Shown: positions 1-6,899 of the stretch, one piece after another
Layout: the number at the start of each line of letters is the position of its first letter
Numbering within the stretch: the stretch's first letter is position 1
From: Flavobacteriaceae bacterium
GTDB lineage: Bacteria > Bacteroidota > Bacteroidia > Flavobacteriales > Flavobacteriaceae
Direction of reading: 5' to 3'
Assembly (NCBI GenBank): GCA_016649785.1
Contig: JAENXB010000028.1
Span: 1 to 18,900, forward strand
Length of the DNA: 18,900 nucleotides
Notes under the pieces: generated by a model
Told to the model about the DNA's origin: nothing
The model's input: the letters and a program-made list of their open reading frames with translations, nothing else
The model's database searches: none
Program-made: the position numbers and the translations under genes

Positions 1-1356
1 ATACTTATCCTTTCCGGAATATTTTTAAGCACCGGATTGCTAAAAGCCCAGGATACAGATTGTGCGGTTAAGGCTGCATTGGCTTATGATGATGCCAAAG
101 CTCAACGTTATGACCAGGCATATGAGCCTTTAATGGAAGTAAAAGAAAAATGCCCAACCTATAGCCTTGCAACTTTTCAGTACTTAGACCGTGTTTTAAA
201 CTATAAGTTGGAAAAGGCACAAGGTCCTCAAAAAGTAGCTGTTGTAGAGGAAATAATTCAGTTGATGAACGATCGTTTGAAATACTTCCCTGACAAAACC
301 AATGCAGGCCAGGTACAGGCAGATATCGCAATGTTGAAATTCGATAACGAAATTGGTACTAAAGAAGAGCAATTTAAAGCATTTGACACTGCCTTTAAAG
401 CAGACAGAAAAAACTTTACTAGTGCACGTGCATTATACGCATACTTCTCTTTATTGGTAGATTTACAGGACGCCGGAACAAAAACATTGGAAGATGTTTT
501 TGCAAACTATGATGAAGTGATCTCAAAAGTTGAAGAAGAAGAGATTGCTCTTGCTGAAAGACTTGCCCCACTTTTGGAAAAACAAGAAGCTGCAGAAGCG
601 TTAACAGCAGCAGAAAATAAAATGATATCAAATTCTGAAATCAATCTGAAAGCCTATAGTATTGTAAAAGGAAGTATTAATGCAAAATTAGGTCAGAGAG
701 CCGATTGTGATAACTTAATTCCATTATACAATAAAGATTTTGAATCCAGGAAAACCGATGTTGCCTGGTTGAAAAATGCATCAGGTAGGTTGTCTGCAAA
801 AGATTGTACAGAAGATCCTATTTTCTTTAAAGTTTCTGAAGCGTTGCACAAAGCCGAACCATCTGCGAAATCTGCTCTTTATATGGGACAGTTAGCCGAA
901 TCAAAAGGGAATGCCTCACAAGCCCTGAAATACTTTAACGAATCGGCTCAACTTGAAACTAATCCGTCAGATAAGTCAAGAGTTTATATGAAATTAGCCG
1001 ATAACTACAGAAAAAAAGGAAGTTTTGGTCAGGCAAGAACTTATTACAGAAAAGCTCTTGACGCAAAACCATCTGAAGGTAGGGCTTATTTACATATTGC
1101 AAATATGATCGCTCAAAGCGCAAACAACTGTGGTACGACCACTTTTGAAAAAAGAGCTGTATATTGGTTAGCTGCAAACTATGCTGCCAAAGCCGGAAGC
1201 GTAGATCCTTCTATAAGCGGTACAGCAAATGAAACGGTTAGGGCTTACAAAGGAAGAGCTCCACAAAAAGCCGATATTTTCCAGGAAGGAAAAGAAGGTC
1301 AAACTATAAAGATAGGGTGTTGGATTGGAGAAAGCGTAAGAGTACCCGCATTGTAA
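1..1356 (+). CDS. TPR-repeat secretory protein, 5' truncated by the window edge
   Basis: The reading frame is open from base 1, so the real start lies upstream of the window. The TTG at 37 falls inside a signal peptide and is not the start. The first 17 codons are a hydrophobic stretch ending in K-A-Q, a typical Bacteroidota signal peptidase I site, so the protein is exported. The body is helical and rich in Ala, Lys and Glu. Two clear tetratricopeptide-like units lie at about codons 290-360 (nt 870-1080), with the spacing of small and aromatic residues seen in G-x-x-x-x-A-x-x-x-Y/F-x-x-A-L. Several Cys pairs (for example near codons 237 and 262) could form periplasmic disulfides. It lies 4 bp upstream of lptC, so co-transcription with LPS-export and foldase genes is likely. 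TPR proteins act as interaction scaffolds; a specific role cannot be assigned. Confidence 0.85.
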   Translation: MLILSGIFLSTGLLKAQDTDCAVKAALAYDDAKAQRYDQAYEPLMEVKEKCPTYSLATFQYLDRVLNYKLEKAQGPQKVAVVEEIIQLMNDRLKYFPDKTNAGQVQADIAMLKFDNEIGTKEEQFKAFDTAFKADRKNFTSARALYAYFSLLVDLQDAGTKTLEDVFANYDEVISKVEEEEIALAERLAPLLEKQEAAEALTAAENKMISNSEINLKAYSIVKGSINAKLGQRADCDNLIPLYNKDFESRKTDVAWLKNASGRLSAKDCTEDPIFFKVSEALHKAEPSAKSALYMGQLAESKGNASQALKYFNESAQLETNPSDKSRVYMKLADNYRKKGSFGQARTYYRKALDAKPSEGRAYLHIANMIAQSANNCGTTTFEKRAVYWLAANYAAKAGSVDPSISGTANETVRAYKGRAPQKADIFQEGKEGQTIKIGCWIGESVRVPAL

Positions 1357-1360
1357 ACTA

Positions 1361-1924
1361 ATGATCATTACATATCAAAAAATAATTCTAAGCATTGTCA
1401 CAGTTATCGCTGTGGCAATGCTTTTTTCATGCGAAGGAAATTTAAACCGGGTACGGGCAATGGATATGGAAGGAATGAACCCCCAGGCCATAGGTAAAGA
1501 TTTAAATTTAAAATATACCGATTCCGGACGGGTAGTGGCTACCTTAAAGAGTCCAAAAATGCTCGATTTTTCCAATTTGGACTTTGCCTACAGGGAATTT
1601 CCGGATGGAGTGGAAGTGGAATTTTTTGATAAAGAAAGGAATAAAAATACCGTTACCGCCAACTATGCCATTATTTATGATGCCACCGGTCTTGTTGATC
1701 TGCGTGGAGATGTGGTACTGGTAACCAGTGACAGCACAAGGCTGGAAGCAAACCAACTTTACTGGGACCAATCCCAGGGTTGGGTATTTACAGACAAACC
1801 CAATACCATTCGCTTTGCCAATGGAGCACTTAATAAGGGCGAAGGCTTTGATTCCGATTTAAATTTTACTAATTTTCGTTCCCGCACCAATGTGGGGATA
1901 CAAATAATTGAAGAGAAAAAATAA
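1361..1924 (+). CDS. lptC: LptC-family LPS export lipoprotein
   Basis: This 187-residue protein has an N-terminal hydrophobic segment (residues 7-22) ending in L-F-S-C with Cys24 as a likely lipidation site. The rest is a beta-rich domain with alternating hydrophobic residues. The stretch D-A-T-G-L-V-D-L-R-G-D-V and the following T-S-D-S-T-R-L-E-A-N-Q-L-Y-W-D are typical of the OstA/LptC beta-jellyroll, which receives lipopolysaccharide from the LptBFG transporter and passes it toward LptA. Many Bacteroidota LptC proteins carry a lipobox instead of the transmembrane anchor of E. coli LptC. The ATG at 1361 follows the upstream stop by 4 bp, and the next gene starts 3 bp after this stop, so translation is probably coupled across the cluster. 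Family assignment is from motif and gene order. Confidence 0.82.
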   Translation: MIITYQKIILSIVTVIAVAMLFSCEGNLNRVRAMDMEGMNPQAIGKDLNLKYTDSGRVVATLKSPKMLDFSNLDFAYREFPDGVEVEFFDKERNKNTVTANYAIIYDATGLVDLRGDVVLVTSDSTRLEANQLYWDQSQGWVFTDKPNTIRFANGALNKGEGFDSDLNFTNFRSRTNVGIQIIEEKK

Positions 1925-1927
1925 ACG

Positions 1928-2116
1928 ATGAAATTTTTTAAGTATTTTGAATTTGCCTATTTATTTATTGCCGCATTTTTTCTTTTCGAAACCGTCCGAA
2001 TCTGGAATACCGAAAGAAATAGGGCATATCTCTTCCTTTTTTTCGTGGTGATCGCCATTTTTATGTTTTTCTTCAAGAGAAGGTTCAGGAAAAAATTTGA
2101 AAAAAGGAACCATTAA
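1928..2116 (+). CDS. Small two-helix membrane protein, unknown function
   Basis: A 62-residue protein with two predicted transmembrane helices, about residues 9-25 and 33-50. They are joined by a polar turn W-N-T-E-R-N-R, and the tail is very basic (K-R-R-F-R-K-K). The positive C-terminus suggests that both ends face the cytoplasm with a short periplasmic turn. It begins 3 bp after lptC and ends 5 bp before the CNNM-type gene, so it is clearly part of the operon and not a chance frame. I do not recognise a named family. Its position suggests work at the inner membrane alongside LPS export, but no motif supports a specific function. Confidence 0.75.
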   Translation: MKFFKYFEFAYLFIAAFFLFETVRIWNTERNRAYLFLFFVVIAIFMFFFKRRFRKKFEKRNH

Positions 2117-2121
2117 TCCCT

Positions 2122-3411
2122 ATGGACTCTGACATACTAATAATAATTTGCGCCCTGATATTGTCGGCCTTTTTCTCGGGAATGGAAATCGCCTATGTTT
2201 CTTCAAACAAAATTTTTATTGAAATTGAAAAAAGGCAATCCGGGTTTCTGGCCAATGTCCTGAAACGACTCACAAAAAAACCTTCAAAATTTATAGCGAC
2301 CATGCTCGTTGGCAACAATATCGCACTGGTAGTTTACGGGTTTTTTATGGGAGATCTGATCATGGAATGGTTTGTTGGCATGCAACCTATTGAAAGTGGG
2401 TTTTTAAGAGTTATAGTAGAAGATTTCAGTTTGCTTACCCAAACCGTAATCTCTACACTTGTTATCTTGTTTACAGCTGAATTTCTCCCAAAGGTGTTTT
2501 TTCAAATTTATGCCAATTCCCTATTAAAATTCTTTGCCCTTCCGGCATATATATTTTACCTCATCTTCGGTTTAATTTCAACGTTCGTAATTTGGATCTC
2601 AGATTTTATTCTGAAAAGATTCTTTAAAACCGAAGGGGACGAAGTACAATTGGCTTTCAGTAAAATTGAACTTGGAAATTTTATCTCGGAACAAATGGAA
2701 ACGGTGGAATCTGATGATACCGTTGATTCTGAAATCCAGATCTTTCAGAATGCCCTGGAATTTTCAGATATTAAAGCCCGGGAAGTGATGATCCCAAGAA
2801 CCGAAATTGTGGCGGTAGATATAAATGTGGTCCCCAAAGACCTGATCCAGATCTTTACCGAAACAGGCCTTTCAAAAATTCTTATCTATAATGAAACCAT
2901 AGACGATATTATAGGCTATATACATTCCTTTGAACTTTTTAAAAATCCTAAAACCCTAAAATCGGCTTTGCTAACCGTGGTTTTTGTTCCGGAGACTATG
3001 TGGATCAAAGACGTGCTGAACATTCTTATAAAAAAACGCAAAAGCATTGCTGTAGTAATAGATGAATATGGAGGTACCAGCGGAATGATCACACTTGAGG
3101 ATATCGTGGAAGAACTGGTTGGCGAGATAGAAGATGAGCACGATTCTATTTTGTTGATCGAAGAAAAACTGGCAGAAAATCATTACAAATTTTCTGCCAG
3201 GCTGGAAGTGGATTATTTAAATGAAAACTACAAACTCGATATCCCGGAGGGTGAAAATTATGAAACCCTTGGCGGTTTTATTACCAATCATACCGAGGAA
3301 ATTCCACAGCAATTGGAGGAGGTTCAAATAGAAAATTTCCGGATCAAAATCCTGGAGGTTTCCAATACTAAAATTGAATTGGTGGAATTGGAAATCAAGG
3401 ATAAGAAATAA
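2122..3411 (+). CDS. CNNM/CorC-type hemolysin-family membrane protein (DUF21-CBS-CorC_HlyC)
   Basis: Domain order in 429 residues: a DUF21 membrane domain (1 to about 190, with hydrophobic helices near 5-27, 58-80, 104-126 and 133-165), a pair of CBS domains (about 210-335) and a C-terminal CorC_HlyC domain (about 345-425). Diagnostic stretches are A-R-E-V-M-I-P-R-T at 219-227 at the start of the first CBS, and V-V-I-D-E-Y-G-G-T-S-G-M-I-T-L-E-D-I-V-E from 311 in the second. The family, often annotated as hemolysin, is better understood as CNNM/CorC-like Mg2+ (or other divalent cation) transporters regulated by nucleotide binding at the CBS pair. The same architecture is found in GldE of gliding flavobacteria, but the neighbourhood here (lptC, ppiD) is not a gld locus, so I do not use that name. 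Full length with no damage seen. Confidence 0.88.
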   Translation: MDSDILIIICALILSAFFSGMEIAYVSSNKIFIEIEKRQSGFLANVLKRLTKKPSKFIATMLVGNNIALVVYGFFMGDLIMEWFVGMQPIESGFLRVIVEDFSLLTQTVISTLVILFTAEFLPKVFFQIYANSLLKFFALPAYIFYLIFGLISTFVIWISDFILKRFFKTEGDEVQLAFSKIELGNFISEQMETVESDDTVDSEIQIFQNALEFSDIKAREVMIPRTEIVAVDINVVPKDLIQIFTETGLSKILIYNETIDDIIGYIHSFELFKNPKTLKSALLTVVFVPETMWIKDVLNILIKKRKSIAVVIDEYGGTSGMITLEDIVEELVGEIEDEHDSILLIEEKLAENHYKFSARLEVDYLNENYKLDIPEGENYETLGGFITNHTEEIPQQLEEVQIENFRIKILEVSNTKIELVELEIKDKK

Positions 3412-3507
3412 AATACAGGATTAGTTAATATTTTGCAAATATTAAGTTTAATAATTAAGCTAAAAACACTATTTTCGCCCACAATATCAGATAAATTATA
3501 ACTACAC

Positions 3508-5628
3508 ATGGCAGTATTAAATAAAATTAGACAGCGTTCTGTTTTCTTAATTATAATAATTGCGTTGGCTTTATTCTCTTTCGTTCTGGCCGATGTAATT
3601 CGCAACGGCGGAATGAGCTCGCAAAAATCCCAAAATGTCATCGCATCGGTGAATGGTGAAGAAATTGACAGGGAAGATTTTGCCAGACAGGTGGAAGCAA
3701 TCCAAAGAAATATGGGAGCCAATGCAACAACGGCTCAGGTGGTAAATCAGGTTTGGGACATGAAATTGCGTGAAGTGATTTTAAAAGAAGAATTTGAAAA
3801 ACTTGGGATAAAAGTTGGGGAAGCTCAGGTAAAGGATATGTTAAGGCTTCAACTCGCCAATAACCCGAATTTTTTAAATGAAGCCGGATTATTTGACAAT
3901 AACAAGTTGCAGGAATATGTAGCCAATTTAAAAGCTACTTCTCCGGAAGCCTATCAACAATGGGTAGATTACGAAAATTCTATCGCTGAGTCCTCACGTG
4001 AAAATATTTACTACAATTTGATCCGTGCAGGAGTTGGAGCTACCTTATTGGAAGGGGAGCAGGCTTACCATTTGGAAAATGACAACATCAATTTAGAATA
4101 CGTTCAAATCCCTTTTTCGAGTATTCCTGATACAGAAGTGAAGGTGAACAAGGATGAAATAAGCGCTTATGTTAAAAAACATCCAAAAAAATTCCAGGTA
4201 GAAAAGGGAAGGGATATTCAATTTGTATATTTTGCTGAAGAAGCATCAGCCGAAGATGAAAGCGAAGCAAAACAAGCTATAGAATCGGTTCTGGAAAGAA
4301 AGGTTCAGTTTAATTCAGAAACCAATGGAAATGATACCATACCAGGTTTCAAAAATGCGAAGGATATTAAATCTTTCGTAAATCAAAATTCAGATGTTCA
4401 ATACCAGGATCGGTTTTTCTTTAAAGATGAAATTAAAGGCGATTTTGCCGACCAGATCTTTAATTTGCCGGAAGGTGAAATCTACGGACCATATAAGGAA
4501 GGTGGATACTGGAAGGTGAGTAAAATGATAGAGACCCGCAAAATGGCCGATTCTGCCAAGGCGAGTCATATTATGATCTCCTGGGAGGGTTTGCCAAATG
4601 CAGGAGAAACTACCAGGACCAAAGAAGAAGCTAAATCCCTTGCAGATAGTATCGCAAAAGTTGTAAGAACAGATAAAAGCAAATTTGTAGAACTTGTGGC
4701 ACAATTCTCAGCAGATCAGGCTTCGGCAGCCCAGGGTGGAGATCTGGGTTATTTCCGTCCGGGAATGATGATATCCGATTTCAACGATTTTGTTTTTAAT
4801 AATAAACCAGGCGATATTGGGGTGGTTGAAACCGAATACGGATATCACGTGATCTCAATTGAAGAAAAAACCAACGAGGAACGCGCGGTTAAAGTTGCTA
4901 CTATCGCAAGAAAAATAGAGGCTTCAGAAAAATCCATAAACGATTTGTACACTAGGGTCACCAAATTTGAATTTGCAGTAAAGGATAAAGCTTTTGAAGA
5001 AGTAGCGAAAACTGAAAATTACGAAGTCAGAACCGTGAAGGATATGAAGGCTTTAGATGAAAACATACCCGGAGTTGGTCCTGAGCGCAGGGTTGTACAG
5101 TGGGCTTTTGAAGACGGAGTCAAAGCAGGAGGCATCAGGAGATTTGAAATCCCCGGAGGTTATATCGTTGCCCAGGTTACAGCCGTTAAAAAAGATGGTT
5201 TAATTAGTGCCGAAGAAGCGTCAGCTGTTGTTACTCCTATCTTGTTAAAGGAAAAGAAAGCTGTGCTTATCAATAAAAAGATCACCGGAACTACTTTAGC
5301 CGAAATCGCAAAAAATCAGAATAGCAGCGTTCAAACTGCGAGTGCGGTAAACCTTAAAAATACAACCCTTGCAGGAGCCGGAAATGAACCGGGAGTTGTT
5401 GGAGCGGCATTTTCACTAAAATCTGGTGAGGTGAGCAAGCCTATCACAGGTGATAAAGGTGTTTATGTGGTAAAATTAATTTCTGTCAATAAAGCACCGG
5501 AATTGGAATCATACCGTGGTTTTGCCAATCAGAAAACAGCACAAAGCAGACAGACAGTAGTTTCAAGCGTATTTGAAGCACTTAAAGGAAATGCTGAAAT
5601 TGAAGATAACAGGGCTAAATTTTATTAG
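3508..5628 (+). CDS. PpiD-like periplasmic peptidyl-prolyl isomerase/foldase
   Basis: This 706-residue protein has one N-terminal transmembrane anchor (about residues 11-29), so the bulk is periplasmic. A SurA/PpiD-type N-terminal chaperone region follows (about 35-230, starting with V-N-G-E-E-I-D-R-E-D-F). A parvulin PPIC rotamase domain spans about 350-450, recognisable from A-S-H-I-M-I, then A-A-Q-G-G-D-L-G-Y-F and G-Y-H-V-I. A further degenerate parvulin-like segment lies near 540-690. The layout and length match PpiD, which helps newly exported outer-membrane and periplasmic proteins fold at the Sec translocon. It follows the CNNM-type gene by 96 bp; that gap holds a T-A-T-T-T-T-C-G box (3470-3477), one base off the TAnnTTTG consensus, so the gene may have its own promoter. 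Transcription probably ends at the palindrome at 5662. Confidence 0.88.
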   Translation: MAVLNKIRQRSVFLIIIIALALFSFVLADVIRNGGMSSQKSQNVIASVNGEEIDREDFARQVEAIQRNMGANATTAQVVNQVWDMKLREVILKEEFEKLGIKVGEAQVKDMLRLQLANNPNFLNEAGLFDNNKLQEYVANLKATSPEAYQQWVDYENSIAESSRENIYYNLIRAGVGATLLEGEQAYHLENDNINLEYVQIPFSSIPDTEVKVNKDEISAYVKKHPKKFQVEKGRDIQFVYFAEEASAEDESEAKQAIESVLERKVQFNSETNGNDTIPGFKNAKDIKSFVNQNSDVQYQDRFFFKDEIKGDFADQIFNLPEGEIYGPYKEGGYWKVSKMIETRKMADSAKASHIMISWEGLPNAGETTRTKEEAKSLADSIAKVVRTDKSKFVELVAQFSADQASAAQGGDLGYFRPGMMISDFNDFVFNNKPGDIGVVETEYGYHVISIEEKTNEERAVKVATIARKIEASEKSINDLYTRVTKFEFAVKDKAFEEVAKTENYEVRTVKDMKALDENIPGVGPERRVVQWAFEDGVKAGGIRRFEIPGGYIVAQVTAVKKDGLISAEEASAVVTPILLKEKKAVLINKKITGTTLAEIAKNQNSSVQTASAVNLKNTTLAGAGNEPGVVGAAFSLKSGEVSKPITGDKGVYVVKLISVNKAPELESYRGFANQKTAQSRQTVVSSVFEALKGNAEIEDNRAKFY

Positions 5629-5661
5629 ATTATAAGTAAAATAGGTCTTTAAAGTATATTT

Positions 5662-5694
5662 AAACCTAACAGGTTTCAAAAACCTGTTAGGTTT
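5662..5694 (+). repeat. Palindromic repeat copy A (perfect 15-bp arms, CAA spacer)
   Basis: The left arm AAACCTAACAGGTTT (5662-5676), spacer CAA (5677-5679) and right arm AAACCTGTTAGGTTT (5680-5694) form a perfect 15-bp inverted repeat. It starts 33 bp after the ppiD stop. It is the best-preserved member of a small family in this window (copies at 5737, 5827 and 6838). The repeated geometry and orientation mark it as a dispersed palindromic (REP-like) element that may also serve as a terminator. Confidence 0.9.
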
Positions 5695-5700
5695 TATTAT
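5662..5700 (+). terminator. Likely intrinsic terminator of the ppiD transcript
   Basis: The 15-bp stem of repeat copy A ends in a T-rich tail (TTTTATTAT) on the + strand, just downstream of ppiD. Because the genes on either side converge, it could stop rightward transcription; on the - strand the stem is also followed by A/T-rich sequence. Inferred from structure only. Confidence 0.5.
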
Positions 5701-5736
5701 TTGTCAACGGGTTTTTTCAATAAAGAAGATATGTTC

Positions 5737-5769
5737 AAACCTCACAGGTCTCAAAGACCTGTTAGGTTT
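5737..5769 (+). repeat. Palindromic repeat copy B (one arm mismatch)
   Basis: The left arm AAACCTCACAGGTCT (5737-5751), spacer CAA and right arm AGACCTGTTAGGTTT (5755-5769) pair at 14 of 15 positions. The layout is the same as copy A, 75 bp further on, and T-rich sequence again follows on the + strand. The left arm is identical to that of the copy at 6838. Confidence 0.88.
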
Positions 5770-5826
5770 TTAGAAGGAACCTTGTAAAGTTTTGTGATTT
5801 TAGCCCGATGAAAGAATTGTTGATCC

Positions 5827-5859
5827 TACCCTGCCAGGGTTCTAAATCCAGTTAGTTTT
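5827..5859 (+). repeat. Degenerate palindromic repeat copy C
   Basis: This decayed relative keeps the 15-3-15 layout. The right arm AATCCAGTTAGTTTT (5845-5859) matches the copy A right arm at 12 of 15 positions. The left arm TACCCTGCCAGGGTT (5827-5841) matches at about 10 of 15. The spacer is CTA. It lies 8 bp beyond the end of the convergent GHMP kinase gene. Homology is inferred from layout, order and position. Confidence 0.5.
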
Positions 5860-5867
5860 TTTCTATT

Positions 5868-6809
5868 TTAAAGAATCATATTTGAATAGGAAATAATCGT
5901 CTTAAATCCCTTTTTCTCAAAATAATTTTTTTCAGATTCTCCTCCCGTTGCCAGGATAAAATCTCCGCCCCAACCACCTAAACTTTTAATAGCTCCGGGA
6001 TAATCGGGAAATAGCTCCGATTTTATTTTTGGGGTATTGACGATCTTTGAAATCAGGGTTTCGTGAATTTCAATAAGCAAATTAAACTCTTCAAGGCTTT
6101 CACAACTTATAAACCGACTTGTTAATGCTGAAATCTTCGCGACTGTTTCCTCCAAAAATTCTTTTGGTTGTTGCTTGTAATGCGTGATGGACGCCCGGCT
6201 GTTTTGTTTTCGGTTTAGATGCACAAAAAACAAATTCTCCTTAAATATTGGATTGAAACAGGCAGTTAAAACACTTCTGTTATTTTGACCTGTCTGGTAG
6301 GTAAATGCGTGATTATTTTGTGCCGCAGCAATATCGTATCCGCTGCCGCCAAATGTTTTTTCCAGCAAGAGGAAGGCATCGGTTTTAAACCATTGCGCGA
6401 TGTTGTTAAGCAGAGTGGAAGAACTTCCCAATCCCCAGTTGCTGGGAAATTCCAGTCGGGTCGCGACTTTATAACCTTTTCCGGTTGTTAGTATTTCAGG
6501 ATTTAAAAGATGTACCTGCTGTAATATCTGAAAAAGCCTTGAACTCACCTCTTCAATTTCCTGAGATTCCTTTAAAGTGCTGTTTTCTGTTTTTTGGATT
6601 TCCCCGATTATTTTTTTAATCTGAAACCTATACTCAAACCAAACTTTTGCCAGGTAATCATAAGCAATCCAGTGGATTATTTCTTCATTTACAGTTTCAA
6701 CTTCCAGGGATTGCCCAAATTTTGTAGGTACTGCAAGGGCCAGAGCACCGTCTAATACCACATATTCTCCGGTGATCAAAAGTTTGCCGTTACTGCGAAA
6801 TTTTTTCAT
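5868..6809 (-). CDS. GYDIA-type GHMP kinase (mevalonate-pathway context)
   Basis: This 313-residue GHMP-superfamily small-molecule kinase has the three family motifs. Motif 1 is G-E-Y-V-V-L-D-G at 14-21. The ATP-binding motif G-L-G-S-S-S lies at 126-131. Motif 3 is the glycine-rich S-L-G-G-W-G-G-D-F at 276-284. The stretch G-G-S-G-Y-D-I-A-A-A-Q at 154-164 is the hallmark of the Bacteroidota subgroup known as GYDIA family GHMP kinase; its Asp is in the place of the catalytic aspartate of mevalonate and phosphomevalonate kinases. It lies downstream of HMG-CoA reductase on the same strand, so a phosphorylation step of the mevalonate pathway is the likely job. Whether the substrate is mevalonate, 5-phosphomevalonate or something else cannot be read from the sequence. 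A palindromic repeat separates it from HMG-CoA reductase. No canonical Shine-Dalgarno precedes the ATG. Confidence 0.85.
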   Translation of the reverse strand: MKKFRSNGKLLITGEYVVLDGALALAVPTKFGQSLEVETVNEEIIHWIAYDYLAKVWFEYRFQIKKIIGEIQKTENSTLKESQEIEEVSSRLFQILQQVHLLNPEILTTGKGYKVATRLEFPSNWGLGSSSTLLNNIAQWFKTDAFLLLEKTFGGSGYDIAAAQNNHAFTYQTGQNNRSVLTACFNPIFKENLFFVHLNRKQNSRASITHYKQQPKEFLEETVAKISALTSRFISCESLEEFNLLIEIHETLISKIVNTPKIKSELFPDYPGAIKSLGGWGGDFILATGGESEKNYFEKKGFKTIISYSNMIL

Positions 6810-6837
6810 TAAAGAAATATTTTTTTTGTAATTAACT

Positions 6838-6870
6838 AAACCTCACAGGTCTCAAAGACCTGTGAGATTT
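6838..6870 (+). repeat. Palindromic repeat copy D between HMG-CoA reductase and GHMP kinase
   Basis: The left arm AAACCTCACAGGTCT (6838-6852), spacer CAA (6853-6855) and right arm AGACCTGTGAGATTT (6856-6870) pair at 14 of 15 positions. Its orientation (CAA spacer and trailing T run on the + strand) is the same as in copies A and B, although both flanking genes here are on the - strand. On the - strand no clean T run follows the stem, so it is not a textbook terminator for HMG-CoA reductase. It could still attenuate transcription or stabilise one of the two messages. Confidence 0.88.
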
Positions 6871-6874
6871 TTTG

Positions 6875-6889
6875 AAACCTGTTGCGTTT
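6875..6889 (+). repeat. Solo degenerate right arm of the palindromic repeat
   Basis: AAACCTGTTGCGTTT matches the copy A right arm AAACCTGTTAGGTTT at 13 of 15 positions, but no left arm sits beside it. It follows copy D by 4 bp and looks like a remnant half-element. Short enough to be chance, though the position favours homology. Confidence 0.45.
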
Positions 6890-6899
6890 TGGATCAAGT

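Noticed and set aside
37..1356. TTG at 37 as start of the TPR gene
   Set aside because: The frame is open back to base 1 and codons 1-17 form a continuous signal peptide that this TTG would cut in half.
2122..3411. gldE (gliding motility) for the CBS-domain protein
   Set aside because: The domain layout is shared with GldE, but no gld gene is nearby and this lptC/ppiD context belongs to a different paralogue.
3432..3477. TTTG at 3432 and TATTTTCG at 3470 as a matched promoter for ppiD
   Set aside because: The 34-base gap between elements is well beyond the usual spacing and the -7 box has a mismatch; kept only as a weak remark under ppiD.
5662..6870. CRISPR array
   Set aside because: The repeats are self-complementary palindromes at uneven distances, have a coding gene between them and no cas genes nearby.
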